Source: Ophthalmolycus amberensis
Lineage: Eukaryota; Chordata; Actinopteri; Perciformes; Zoarcidae
Reading direction: 5' to 3'
DNA: 64,000 nucleotides
NCBI GenBank assembly: GCA_024529925.1
Contig: JAFEUB010000803.1
Span: 248,001-312,000, forward strand
Each line of letters starts with the position of its first letter. The first letter of the stretch is position 1. The position numbers were made by a program, and so were the translations under genes. The notes under the pieces were generated by a model, which was not told the DNA's origin, ran no database searches, and saw nothing but the letters and a program-made list of their open reading frames with translations. Positions 12,190-23,360 of the stretch are shown here, piece after piece.

Positions 12190-12300
12190 CACTGGTTCCC
12201 AACCTGGGGCTCCCGACCCCCACTTGGGGTCGTAAAAGCTTCATGTGGGCCACAAGGCCTTCTTGATTGTAAGGGGTGTAAGACTTGAAAAATATAGAGT
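12190..12300 (+). mobile_element. hAT-type terminal fragment
   Basis: The start ctggttcccaacctgggg followed by gacccccacttggggtcg matches the terminus of a common vertebrate hAT non-autonomous family. The opposite end was not found. Confidence 0.5.
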
Positions 12301-12412
12301 TGGCCTAAATCTCAGCATGTCATTGATTTCTGTAAAATAGAATCCAAAGTTAAAAATAACTCTTTCATTAGGATAACAGGACGAGGGGACAGTGAAGACC
12401 TGGACAGCAGCT

Positions 12413-12682
12413 ATGTCCTCAGAGGCTGCTATGTCCTCAGAGGCTGCTATGTCCTCAGAGGCTGCTATGTCCTCAGAGGCTGCTATGTCCTCAGAGGCAG
12501 CTATGTCCTCAGAGGCTGCTATGTCCTCAGAGGCTGCTATGTCCTCAGAGGCTGCTATGTCCTCAGAGGCTGCTATGTCCTCAGAGGCTGCTATGTCCTC
12601 AGAGGCTGCTATGTCCTCAGAGGCTGCTATGTCCTCAGAGGCTGCTATGTCCTCAGAGGCAGCTATGTCCTCAGAGGCTGCC
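12413..12682 (+). repeat. 18-bp minisatellite, 15 copies
   Basis: The unit atgtcctcagaggctgct is repeated 15 times with almost no divergence; rare units end gcagct. Because 18 is a multiple of 3, the frame stays open as (MSSEAA)15. No splice signals or homology suggest it is coding. Confidence 0.95.
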
Positions 12683-15599
12683 CTCTCTGCTGAGCGGCCT
12701 CGTCCCCTGAGGCCCGGCTAGTTCTTCAGTTCTTTGCCTTATTCACGCTGCTAAACGAGGCGGTGGACGTCTATTCTTCGCCGAGCGCTGCACGTTTGGC
12801 GTTTTGTTTTTCAGAGAGTTGAGAAATGTTAAACTTTGTGTAGAAACCCTGCGCTCGTCACTTCTTACCCAGCCGTCCAATCACAGTGGAGGAGGGGCGG
12901 GACAAAAAGCCTCCCACAAAGACCTGATCAAATGTGTTTCTCTATGAGCATGTTGTGGTCGCCTTGTGTAGGCCTATGTCATGCTATTGTTTTTATGGTT
13001 TTTACTGTCGACTTTAAGGCGCACTGGACCAAACCAGTTCCCTCATGTGGGACGATAACGGTGATCTGAATGCAAACAAAACCTCAGATCTCATGAGCCA
13101 CACAGACCAGCAGGTCTGTCTTCTCTCCCTGCGTGCGTCATCCAGAGCCACAGCAGCCGCTCTACCTCGTGCCCACATTTTGACTTTCGAGGATATTCCG
13201 TATCATAGCAACCAGACGCAACCAAAGCGTCTCAGCTGAGAGAACGCTGTGCCTCCAAAGCGCTCCCAGCTGGGCGAGTTCTCAGCTGGTAAAGAACTGC
13301 TCTGGTGGAGACGAGCCCTTAGAAAAGCACAGTTAAAACAACCAAAGAGCTAATAGAACAATGGCCAAATGTCAGGGAGAGGAAACTCTACTAAGTATGC
13401 GTTATTGTTAAAGATAAAATACTTAATACGGACAGAAATGTATCAAAAGTTCCTAAAAACTCATCTCTGATATGATATTCACAGAAACAATCTGCTCAAA
13501 AATTCATCCAAATGTTTAACCTACACTTCCCACAATGTGCTTAGTGTTTTGGTTTATTATAGTAGTGTATCAGCTGTTCTGTACAGTTATTATTATGCAT
13601 TTAATATAATATGAAATCTCCATCAAATATGTCAGTCAGGGTTCTTCAGTTTACCCAGTGACAGTAAAGGGGTCCCGTGTTAGGAACAACTGATACAGTG
13701 TGTGTTAAGCTAAGCTCCAGATGTTGAGGGGAACTAATGCAGCACACACCTCGTACCTCAACCTCAATCACCATCTGACCAATTAGGTTTATTTCACACC
13801 TCCAGCCATTAGTTCTATTAGCAATAATGAGACTGGAACCATAAAGCTACAACAAACTAAGAGACATTAGCAATCAGATGATCACACAAGCTGTGTTTCC
13901 TGTCACATATCTTTAGGCACATCTGGAAGCATCGCAGTAGAACAGCTGTATGGAAATGGCCAAATTCGATAAAACTCCCTCAATCACTTGAGGGGTTCTT
14001 GGGCTACATGTGGAAACTCCTTTGCTGAATAGATTCTGATATAGTGAAGATTGAACTCACATGACTGATCAGCTGTTTCTGTTGGTGGCCCCACCATGTG
14101 TGAACGCATGTCTTCGTCTCCAGACAGCATGAAACATGGCCAATACAAATAATTAAAACAAACTCCCGAAGCTCGTTTGACTATTATGCATGGGTTAGAT
14201 GGCCGGCTCACAACCTCCTCCTGCTCTTTACTGGCTGACTGCAGCGTAAGCTATAGCGCCAACTTATTTATTTCCTTCGAACCAGTTGATTTGTATTTAT
14301 TTTTACAATATTTCTAGAACTTGATTAAAATGTGCTTAACACTTAAGGCTGTAAACACAGCAGGTAGAAAGAGGTTCGACCTTTTGATTCCACATCCATA
14401 AAGTGACCTCAGCTCCGCTCAGCTTAGTGTTCAACATGCCTCTGTACTGCTGAACTGATCTTCATGGTGTCTGACTCTGGGTACGAAGGTGAAATAGTAA
14501 AGTTTCCCAAAAACCAAAGTATTTATTTAACATGGAAATAAGTTATTGATGTTCAAAGGGACAACAGATAACTGTAAAGCCGCTGGTCATGTGTCTTTCC
14601 AACGATCATCTGATATTGAAAGCAGTGAATGAGCCCGACAGTGAGCCACTGTGCTGCCCGCTGAAGGATTGGACCAGTGCAGCCAGTATTAGTTTGTGCC
14701 AAATGCATCTGCAGCAGCGCATGAAATGTGTCTGCTTGCCTCCAGCGGACCGCTGTGTGGACATGGCAGACATGCATGTCTTCAGTTGGTCTGTGTGGTG
14801 TTTAAAGATGGCTCATTTTAGAGGTTGCTCTGAATCTCGTCATTGTACATAAGTATATTTATTTATTTATATATTTATTTAAATTAATTTGTGTCTTATT
14901 CATGCGATTTATTTATTTTAGAGACATTTTTCAAAGGATCTTCTTTGATGGAACTTGCTTCACATGTGGGCCTGAGTTAGCTTCTGCATTGATTGCTGCT
15001 TTTGTTTTTTTTATTATTATTTTCTGACATTTCAGACCCCAAAATGAAATGATGTACTGATTCCACATTTAACACACACTCGTTACACACCAGTGACCAT
15101 TAACATCATGAACACTGACTTCCAGTTATGAAAATGTCATAATGCACAAGAGTACATCTTCTTCTGTGCCAGCGAGCTCCAACTGTGTCTGCTGTTGGAT
15201 CCGTCATGAAGAATAACAGTGGTGACACGTCATATCTACTGTCATCGTCCTGATGGTGGAAATACAGAGTCTGATATACATGAAGCATCTGAAGTGAGAG
15301 ATGGACCTCTGGCATTGCTGAGCAATGTTTACGCTGTCTGCTGACATGACAAAGAGAAAGATCTCAGAGGACGAGGAACCACGGAAGCTCATTTCTGACA
15401 AGACCAATGAAGAGAAAAACAAAGTGATTGACAGCAGTGCTGAGCGTTCAGCAGTAGCTCTTAGCTCACGAGCTGTGTGGGCGAGCCGGAGACTTTATTC
15501 AGTTTCATGGCGGCCAACACGTCCTAACACCACTGCTTGGTCAGTGGCTCTCCACTCTGACACGCTAGCCGACCCTCTCGTGTCTTTTCAAAATAAACC
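12683..15599. other. Intergenic or distal UTR, AU-rich island at 14850-14925
   Basis: No gene is recognised. The stretch at about 14850-14925 has repeated ATTTA motifs (tatttatttatttatatatt), the composition of an AU-rich mRNA-stability element. It could lie in a long FBXL16 3' UTR. Confidence 0.35.
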
Positions 15600-16040
15600 T
15601 TTGTGTTCACAAGAAACTTAGTTTCAGCTCCAAAGTCGGTTTACTTAGTTTCTAGGTTTACTTCTGCAACAGATCCAAGGTGGTTATAGGTTTATGCAAC
15701 AAAAGCACTTTGTTAGGTTCAGGAGAAGTACGGGATTTGGATTTTAAAACACTACGTTTGTTCGGTAACTGGTGTTAGCCGAGCACGTAAGTTACGCTTC
15801 ACATGGGACACAAACAGAGGTCTCCTGTGTGAAAGTCTGTTTCTTTGACCCATCCAGCCTCACGCAGACTTTCTGGCTGTCTAAACTACATCAGTTGCTC
15901 TGACCAGCTAACAATGAGAAGGACTGGGTTCACAGTAGAGCAGATGCGTCACACAGACGCTGAAGGGGGCCTTGGGGTGTCGGTCTCAGACGCAGAGGGG
16001 CGCTGACCAAACATCGGTGTTTGTCGAGTTGGGAATGAAA
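15600..16040 (+). repeat. Interspersed-repeat fragments
   Basis: The stretch gcaacaaaagcactttgtta, then ggttcaggagaagtacggga and tttggattttaaaacac, resembles a common teleost repeat. 15940-16040 is the second copy of the fragment at 5620-5730. Confidence 0.45.
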
Positions 16041-16661
16041 ACAGGTCGGGTGGGATTTTACATAGAAGACAACCTGAGGATGGCAAGCATGCTGATGTAC
16101 TGAGTCTGGAAACATCCTCTGGGGCTACTCTTTACACTGTTTTTAGTTTGGCCAACTCTTCACTCAGTGATTGGCTGCGTTGGGTACAATTCTACAAAAG
16201 ACTTAAGACGAGTAACTAGACAGAGAAACGACACTTGCTTCTCAACATTTTCATTTCAGTTAGTGTCAGAGCAGCATGCAACAATCTAGGAATTATAGAA
16301 GTGTTTCTTCAGACAACTCTGTAATATCACTATTTCAGAGTCAACCATAATGAATTGCTGAGTCACTAATTGGTCCCGGCCCTGCCCTGTCAGCATAACA
16401 GATGATGCATTGTGCACCAGCAGCACTCGTCCTGCACGACTCACAATCTGATCACTGATCTTGTTCAGTGTTTTTGTTTTGAATGTGCGTCCAAAGGATT
16501 CAGATGTAAGTTTACATATCATGACCTCTGACATGCAAACCTGTCTGAGGCACGTCATGAAGGGAAACCATTCCGTTCACTTCTACTGCTGTCTACAGCC
16601 TTTGGTCTACATCTGTCACCATTTTGTTACAACCCTTGTACAGCACAACTTTAAGCAGTAA

Positions 16662-16667
16662 AATAAA
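16662..16667 (+). terminator. Candidate poly(A) signal AATAAA
   Basis: AATAAA is followed by a T/G-rich stretch (ttaatttgtgtgttttttca) about 35 nt downstream. This is the layout of a + strand 3' end, possibly a distal FBXL16 site. No transcript evidence is available. Confidence 0.25.
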
Positions 16668-17157
16668 TACTGACAGTTTACTGATGATGTTGAAATTGGC
16701 TTAATTTGTGTGTTTTTTCAGTTTCATTGTGCTGAGCCGACCTGTGCCTGATCTTACTTTACTGAAGACAAACTTTACACTCAGGACCGCTGGATCTTGA
16801 GCTGTGGTACCTGCAGATGTTTCTGAGCGTTTGAAGAAAATAAAATGAAGAAAATAAAACACTAAATCACACCAAAGCGTCTGTTGACAAGAAGCGTCAG
16901 AGCCAGATGGTCAACAGGTGGTTTGGATGTAACACATGATCACACGTGTGTCAGGATCGAAGAGAATAGATCTGGTTACAAAATGTGTAATTCGTTTTCC
17001 TGCAGCTCTTAACCAACACAACGCTGTAAAGACCAGGGTGGAGTAGAACAGTCACATTCCTTATGCAGCGACTGACAAAACACTCTCAAGCACATGAGCT
17101 GACTCAGCGATCGTCATATGAAGAGTGAACAGTGAGGATGAAGACCACGGCGTACAA

Positions 17158-17706
17158 CAGGGCTCTTCAACTCACGTTCAGCGAGGTCCAGTTCCAGAGA
17201 ATGTCCTCGTGCAAAGCTGCAGAACATCACAGTAATGTTTTCCATGCGCTTTGATTTAGTCCCATATATAGTCAAGTAGCCAACAGTCGTATTAACCTAT
17301 GTATGTAGTCAACTACTGACTGTCCAATGGAATAAAGGAAGTTCAATTGAATAATATTTTAACAATATTTATTGTCAGTTTTCAAATTTTACTGGATGAA
17401 TTATGAATAATAAATAAATGTTCTTCTCTCATTTCAGTTATAATAAGGATCTAAAAACAAAACATTACAGAAAGCTTGTGAACAATGTTCTTCATCTTAA
17501 AATAAAGTGAATTGTGTCACTGAATTCAGTTTATTCAGGTGTTACGTGATGTCACCCAACAAAGCCACGATATAATATATCTTCTCATCTTCGAATAAGA
17601 GAAACCTGTGCGCATGCTTAGTCTGCGCTTATTAAACCTCTTGTTCCCGCTCTATTCCTGTTTACATCATTGAGTTCATGTGTTAGGACTCTGATCATAT
17701 TGGGCT
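17158..17706 (+). mobile_element. hAT-like repeat, related to 56764-57256
   Basis: It opens cagggctcttcaact. The order gaacatcac...tagtcccatata...aagtagcc(t)aacag...ttattaaac...gctctattcct...gattctg-like...ttgggctc is shared with 56764-57256. The opening resembles a hAT terminus. The other terminus was not located. Confidence 0.5.
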
Positions 17707-18219
17707 CTGAGGCTGTTTATTTTGCCATATGAATGAATGACTTCTGAACTTGTTGGTTCTGATCTGTATCTTCAAGCAGAAGGGATCGTCTGTAGGTTCA
17801 CAGACAGTGGAGAAGATGTAACAGGCAGACCTTGTCTCCTTCGTCGTCAGTCCTGGTTTGTTCCTGTGGGGATTTTAGAATTCCCATACCAACATTCAAT
17901 ACAGTATAGTATAGTATAATACATTTAAATGAAATGAATACCATAACAACACCGCCCCCCAGTGTTGCCCTGGGTGTGCTGTACCTTGTTACCCTTCCTC
18001 TGCATCTCCTCCCTGTCCAGCAGCAGCACCTCTTCTTCTCATTCAGCACCTTCAACTGTCATTTCAACCAGGAGAGGCCAGTCAGATTCATAGAATAGAA
18101 TTGTTTATTAGTAGCAAATGATATGTGATGATAAAGCAGTTACAGTACATTGAAAGCACTAAAGTGTTCTGATTGGTTGATTTCAACGCAATCATTAAAC
18201 CCATTTGTAAACTTAGAGA
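17707..18219. other. Intergenic, nothing recognised
   Basis: AT-rich DNA without coding or repeat signals that I can name. Confidence 0.4.
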
Positions 18220-18880
18220 TCAACAATCTTGCAGAGTGGTGCTCAGACAACAGCTGTCAGTGAAACCAAGGAGCTGATTGTTGATTCAAAGACACCCCCC
18301 CCCCCCCCCCCATCGATGAAGCTGAGGAGGAGACAGTGAACAGCTTTTAGTTCCTGGAACCAGCATCACAAACAACCTGACGTGGTCCTCACACATCTTC
18401 ATCCTGGTGAAGGAAGCTCAGAAACAGCTGATTTCTAAAGGAAACTTAAGTTCTTGTTAACTTTTACAGAGGAGCAATAGAAAGCATTCTGACTGGAAAC
18501 ACTACAAACTGGCATGGGATGTGTAGAGCACAGCACAGGAGGCTCTACAGCCGGTGATGAAGACTCCCCAGAACATCACTGGCACCCATCCACCAAGCAT
18601 CAGTGATGTCGGGGAGAAGAGGAGCCTGCAAAGAGCTCAAAGGATATTAAAGACTAAACCCACCCAGCTACATGTTCACCTGCTGCTGTCTGGAGAGAGG
18701 TACAGAAGTATCAGCTGCAGAACCACCAGACTTCAGACCAGCTTCTCTCTTCTGTCTGTCCTCCACCCTCTATAGATACTGTCGCTTTGCTCTGTGTGTA
18801 TTTTTGGGACTACAACTACATTTACTTACACAACCGATGTTGTACAATGACAAAAAACAACCTTGAACCTTGTGAACCAG
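18220..18880 (+). mobile_element. LINE 3' end (reverse-transcriptase C-terminal relic)
   Basis: In shifting frames the DNA reads KELIVDSK, a FLEPAS-like stretch, ESILTGNTTNWHGM and a terminal PPSYMFT...ERGTEVSA segment. These match the end of fish LINE ORF2 after the RT domain. It closes with ttgtacaatgacaaaaaaca and ccttgaacctt, the usual LINE 3' tail. Several stops and frameshifts and a poly-C tract at 18295-18311 show it is dead. Confidence 0.7.
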
Positions 18881-18894
18881 GTTATTTGTCAGCC

Positions 18895-19970
18895 CCTGGT
18901 AACCTGGGCCCCTGGTAACCTGGGCCCCTGGTAACCTGGGCCCCTGGTAACCTGGGGCCCTGGTAACCTGGGCCCCTGGTAACCTGGGCCCCTGGTAACC
19001 TGGGGTCCTGGTAACCTGGGGTCCTGGTAACCTGGGCCCCTGGTAATCTGGGGCCCTGGTAACCTGGGCCCCTGGTAACCTGGGGTCCTGGTAACCTGGG
19101 CCCCTGGTAATCTGGGGCCCTGGTAACCTGGGCCCCTGGTAATCTGGGGCCCTGGTAACCTGGGCCCCTGGTAACCTGGGGTCCTGGTAATCTGGGCCCC
19201 TGGTAACCTGGGCCCCTGGTAACCTGGGCCCCTGGTAACCTGGGTCCTGGTAACCTGGGCCCCTGGTAACCTGGGCCCCTGGTAACCTGGGCCCCTGGTA
19301 ACCTGGGGCCCTGGTAACCTGGGGTCCTGGTAACCTGGGCCCCTGGTAACCTGGGCCCCTGGTAACCTGGGCCCCTGGTAACCTGGGGCCCTGGTAACCT
19401 GGGGCCCTGGTAACCTGGGGCCCTGGTAACCTGGGGTCCTGGTAATCTGGGGCCCTGGTAACCTGGGGCCCTGGTAACCTGGGGCCCTGGTAACCTGGGG
19501 TCCTGGTAATCTGGGGCCCTGGTAACCTGGGGTCCTGGTAACCTGGGCCCCTGGTAACCTGGGCCCCTGGTAACCTGGGCCCCTGGTAACCTGGGCCCCT
19601 GGTAACCTGGGCCCCTGGTAACCTGGGGCCCTGGTAACCTGGGGTCCTGGTAACCTGGGGTCCTGGTAATCTGGGCCCCTGGTAACCTGGGCCCCTGGTA
19701 ACCTGGGCCCCTGGTAACCTGGGGCCCTGGTAACCTGGGGTCCTGGTAACCTGGGGTCCCTGGTAACCTGGGGCCCTGGTAACCTGGGGTCCTGGTAACC
19801 TGGGGTCCTGGTAACCTGGGGCCCTGGTAACCTGGGGCCCTGGTAACCTGGGGTCCTGGTAACCTGGGGTCCTGGTAACCTGGGGTCCTGGTAACCTGGG
19901 GCCCTGGTAACCTGGGGTCCTGGTAACCTGGGGCCCTGGTAACCTGGGGTCCTGGTAACCTGGGGCCCTG
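18895..19970 (+). repeat. 16-bp minisatellite, about 67 copies
   Basis: The unit is ctggtaacctgggg(c/t)c or ctggtaacctgggccc, with rare 15- and 17-bp units (near 19240 and 19745). Because 16 is not a multiple of 3, three units form a 48-bp cycle and all - strand frames stay open for up to about 390 codons. The predicted GPQVTR-type protein is an artefact. The array starts right at the 3' end of a LINE relic. Confidence 0.97.
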
Positions 19971-21480
19971 TAATAGTTGCCTCATGTTGAGTTGGTACTA
20001 CACCTTCAGAGGTGGTGCAGTGGGAGAGACAACAAGGTGGCCTGTTGAGTCGGTTCATCACAATGACTTCACACTGGATTCAGAAGGTGACAAGTATTTA
20101 TTTGTAAATCAACAGTTAACATGTTTATCATCAATACTATAAAAAAGACAAAGACATGACTCATACAGGAACTGTTAGTACATGCTGTGTACAGACTACA
20201 GAGGCTCAGGACACAGAGCAGAGACACAGTCTGACGTGTGATCAGGATCAAAGTGGATCGTGACTGTGGAGGGTTTGGTGTCACTGTGGATGACAGGTGG
20301 CTTCAGAGGGAACGCTGTTAGTTAGTTGAGCCTTTACATTGAAGAAAGGAAGATGTAGAGAAAATCAGGTGAGACCAACACGAGGCCTGACTATGTACAA
20401 GTGTTCATCATCATCTCCACTCTTACGTCACACTGTAGCTGCTAACATGTCACCATGAAGCCGACTCACTCAGGATCATGTGCAGTGAAGCTGCAGAAAG
20501 GAGTCGACTCAGCTTTTCTGAAAGGATATCTTCTCATCTTCACTGATCGATGGAGGAAGAGCTGAGCGTCTCAACACGAACCATCGTTTGGATCACATCA
20601 GTAGTGATCCTGCTCCACGAGCAGCTGATGGACCTTTCTAACATGGGACATGTCCCAGTAGAAACAGTAGAGGCGTGCATAATGAAATGGATAACTGCAG
20701 TATATGTGTTATTTAAGAAATGACAGAACACATGGTGTTATTACATGCTGCGTTCTCCCCCAGAGGAACTCTCAGCTCCTCTCAGAGGTTGTGTGGTCAT
20801 GAGGTCAGAGGTCATGATAGCTAGCTGGCTGCAAAGGTAACAGGAACAGTATGAAGGTCTGCTCAACCTGGTCCACACCTTCAAGACGGTCCAAGGATGT
20901 GGTGTTCTGATGTCCAGACCTTCATAACTCACTAAGCTGCTTTTTTTTGACCTTCTATTTATTTTGTGTTTAAAGAGAACTACAGCCGGCTTGCGCTGCC
21001 TTGTAGCAGTTGGTGAATGCCATCAACACTCAAACTAACATCCCCTCGTCATGAACAGAGCAGCTGTGTCCCTGGAGGTTCTATCGTAGAGCTCTGGGTC
21101 ACCACAGACCATCGTTTTTGTCCTCGATTTCTGAATCAACAACGTCAGGCTTCATGTTTGGTGTGAACACACCATCGGTTTACTGCAGGGTGTGTCAGTA
21201 CACAATGAGCAAACCCAACCACCAGCAGCTGTGCTCAGATATGCAACACACTTCAAACTCTCGACCCGAGAGCAGTGAAGCCCTGTTGTTACTCTGAGGG
21301 GTACCAGGACTGTCCCCTCCGGCACACTAAAGCACGGCCACAGTAGAGTGAGGTGGGAAGGCAAATAGTTCCGCGACTTGTAATCTGACATCTAAAGGCA
21401 TCGTGTTTCTGTCTGTTCTGAACAATGAAGAGCCTTCACAGACAGAGGCCAGATGAACTGTACAAATAGGGATTCTGGCA
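19971..21480. other. Intergenic, nothing recognised
   Basis: No exon of either gene and no repeat family that I can name. This lies beyond the septin 3' end on its strand and could include distal septin 3' UTR. Confidence 0.35.
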
Positions 21481-21676
21481 CCGAGGGTTACCTTAAACCA
21501 GGTGTCCCCCACAGAGCAGAGGGCCCAGTGCCCCCGACGTCACCGACGGTTACCTTAAACCAGGCGTCCCCCACAGAGCAGAGGGCCCAGTGCCCCCGAC
21601 GTCACCGAGGGTTACCTTAAACCAGGCGTCCCCCACAGAGCAGAGGGCCCAGTGCCCCCGACGTCACCGAGGGTTA
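21481..21676 (+). repeat. 62-bp tandem triplication
   Basis: Units start at 21481, 21543 and 21605, with a partial fourth at 21667. Each opens ccga(g/c)ggttaccttaaacc and contains cagagggcccagtgcccc. The units are nearly identical. Confidence 0.95.
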
Positions 21677-22649
21677 TTATTATCATTACTGTAACTGTTG
21701 CATTCTCATCCACAATATCCTGTTTTCATTGATGCAAGCAGCACAAGCTGACGAGATGGCCTCCTGTAATACTTTGCATGTTGTGCGTTCGGGCGGTGAT
21801 GCGTTTAGGCAGGAAGGTTTGAATTGAGACACGAGTGACGACGTTACAAACGTCTCGCAATAAAACATTCAAGTGTTTTATTGGCTGAATTCTAAAAGCA
21901 TGAACTGGTTTAGCAGGAAAACCAAATCAACAATAATACTGTGAAGTTTGCATATGATCATAATGCAACAGGTGCAGTGCAGCAGCCTCTCACTAAACCG
22001 AAATAAAGAACAATAATTCCATCAGTCAATGTTCTATTAATGCTCATTGTTTTACTGAAGGCAAACACAGAGGCCCACCTGGGGAGCCGGATGCTTGTCC
22101 AATACCTTCTTCTGGCTGCAGAGCTGAGATGATCGCAGGATAAACTCCACTAAAAACTGAAAAATAATAAATGGAAAACACCACTAATTACAAAAACTGT
22201 CGGTAATAATTCTGCATCGATGATCCTATCCGTAACCTGATCTGACTCGGTGAAATGTGAAACTGAGATCTGATCGTGATCAGTGACCTTCAGCAGATGC
22301 ATGTGATGCTGAGCAGTGTTACTCATCACGAGGTGCAGTCGTTCTTCTTCAAACTAATGCACCTCTGCACACCTGCTTTACGGGGTTAGATCCTGAGCAA
22401 GAGTGTAGCGCCTTATGGACTCAACCCATGACATAATAACTAGCTTCATTTCATCCATGTCAAGTAATAAACAGAAGCCAATTACTCCAAAACACTTCAG
22501 TGAAAGAGATGGATGGACAAATGAAGCATTTCTCTGTTGTTTTGGCACTTTGGACCTGCAAGCTTTCTGAAGACAGGTATCTTAAACACTTGAAACAGCA
22601 TCTCCAAACACATATGACCTAAGCAAGAACGACACACTGCATGGACAGA
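21677..22649. other. Intergenic, nothing recognised
   Basis: AT-rich DNA on the 3' side of the septin gene. No poly(A) signal could be chosen with confidence. Confidence 0.35.
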
Positions 22650-22830
22650 CATGTGTGGACATCTGCAGAAAGTACGAGGACACCGAACACTTCCCAGCAT
22701 TGATGCTGCTCTAACAGCCTCCACTCTTCTGGGCCGGTCCTTCCACCAGATGTTGAACCGGCTGCTGGAGGGATTTGCTCCCTTTCAGACACAAGAGCAT
22801 GAGTGAGGTCCAACGCTGGTGTTGGGTGAA
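22650..22830 (+). mobile_element. DNA-transposon relic
   Basis: The order ttgatgctgctctaacagcc, ccactcttctgg, ccaccagatgttgaacc, gggatttgctccctttca and aagagcatgagtgaggtc matches a very common fish repeat. The class is uncertain. Confidence 0.45.
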
Positions 22831-23194
22831 AGGATGGTCTGTCCACATACGTCTGTTCAGAAGATGCTTCGGCCCCATTGTGAGACTTGTATATGTTTCC
22901 TCTCATTATGTCTGCTCTCCTGCGCCCTGTATACGTCACCATATATATGAGCTCACACTGGTTTCACACACATTCATATTTGACGCATTACTTTTGTATT
23001 GTAACTTAATTTCATATTTAAAAACAATCCACTAGTTTGTCCCATAATGAAAAAAACAATAAAAAACAATATAAAAAAATTCTCCATCTCAGTTTTACTT
23101 GAGGAAGAGGAAAACAGCTTTCTTTTCCACATCTCTCGTTGTGATTGGATGAGGAGTATGAGCAGGAGCAGGCAGAAGGAGGCTGATGGAGAGA

Positions 23195-23360
23195 TCAGAG
23201 GTGGCTGTCTGATTCACATCTGTCAGCACATCTGTTCTCCAGCGGCCCGGCGGCCGGTCCCAGTTCACTGGAGTTCATGTTGCTCTCATTGAGCCGTCGT
23301 ACACGGTAGCTCTCATAGTGGATGTCATGTGTTACGTCTTTCAGGTCCTGCAAGTGAGAC
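23195..23360 (-). CDS. sept12: Septin terminal coding exon
   Basis: 166 nt encoding [35 protein letters not shown] and a tail ending CESDSHL, with TGA at 23197-23195. There is no C-terminal coiled coil, in line with the SEPT3 group. No clear AATAAA was found on the - strand just downstream. Confidence 0.92.

Noticed and set aside
18882..20061. Long - strand ORFs (367 and 390 codons) rich in GPQVTR/PGYQ
   Set aside because: They are produced by a 16-bp tandem repeat that is open in every frame. No splice sites, start context or homology.
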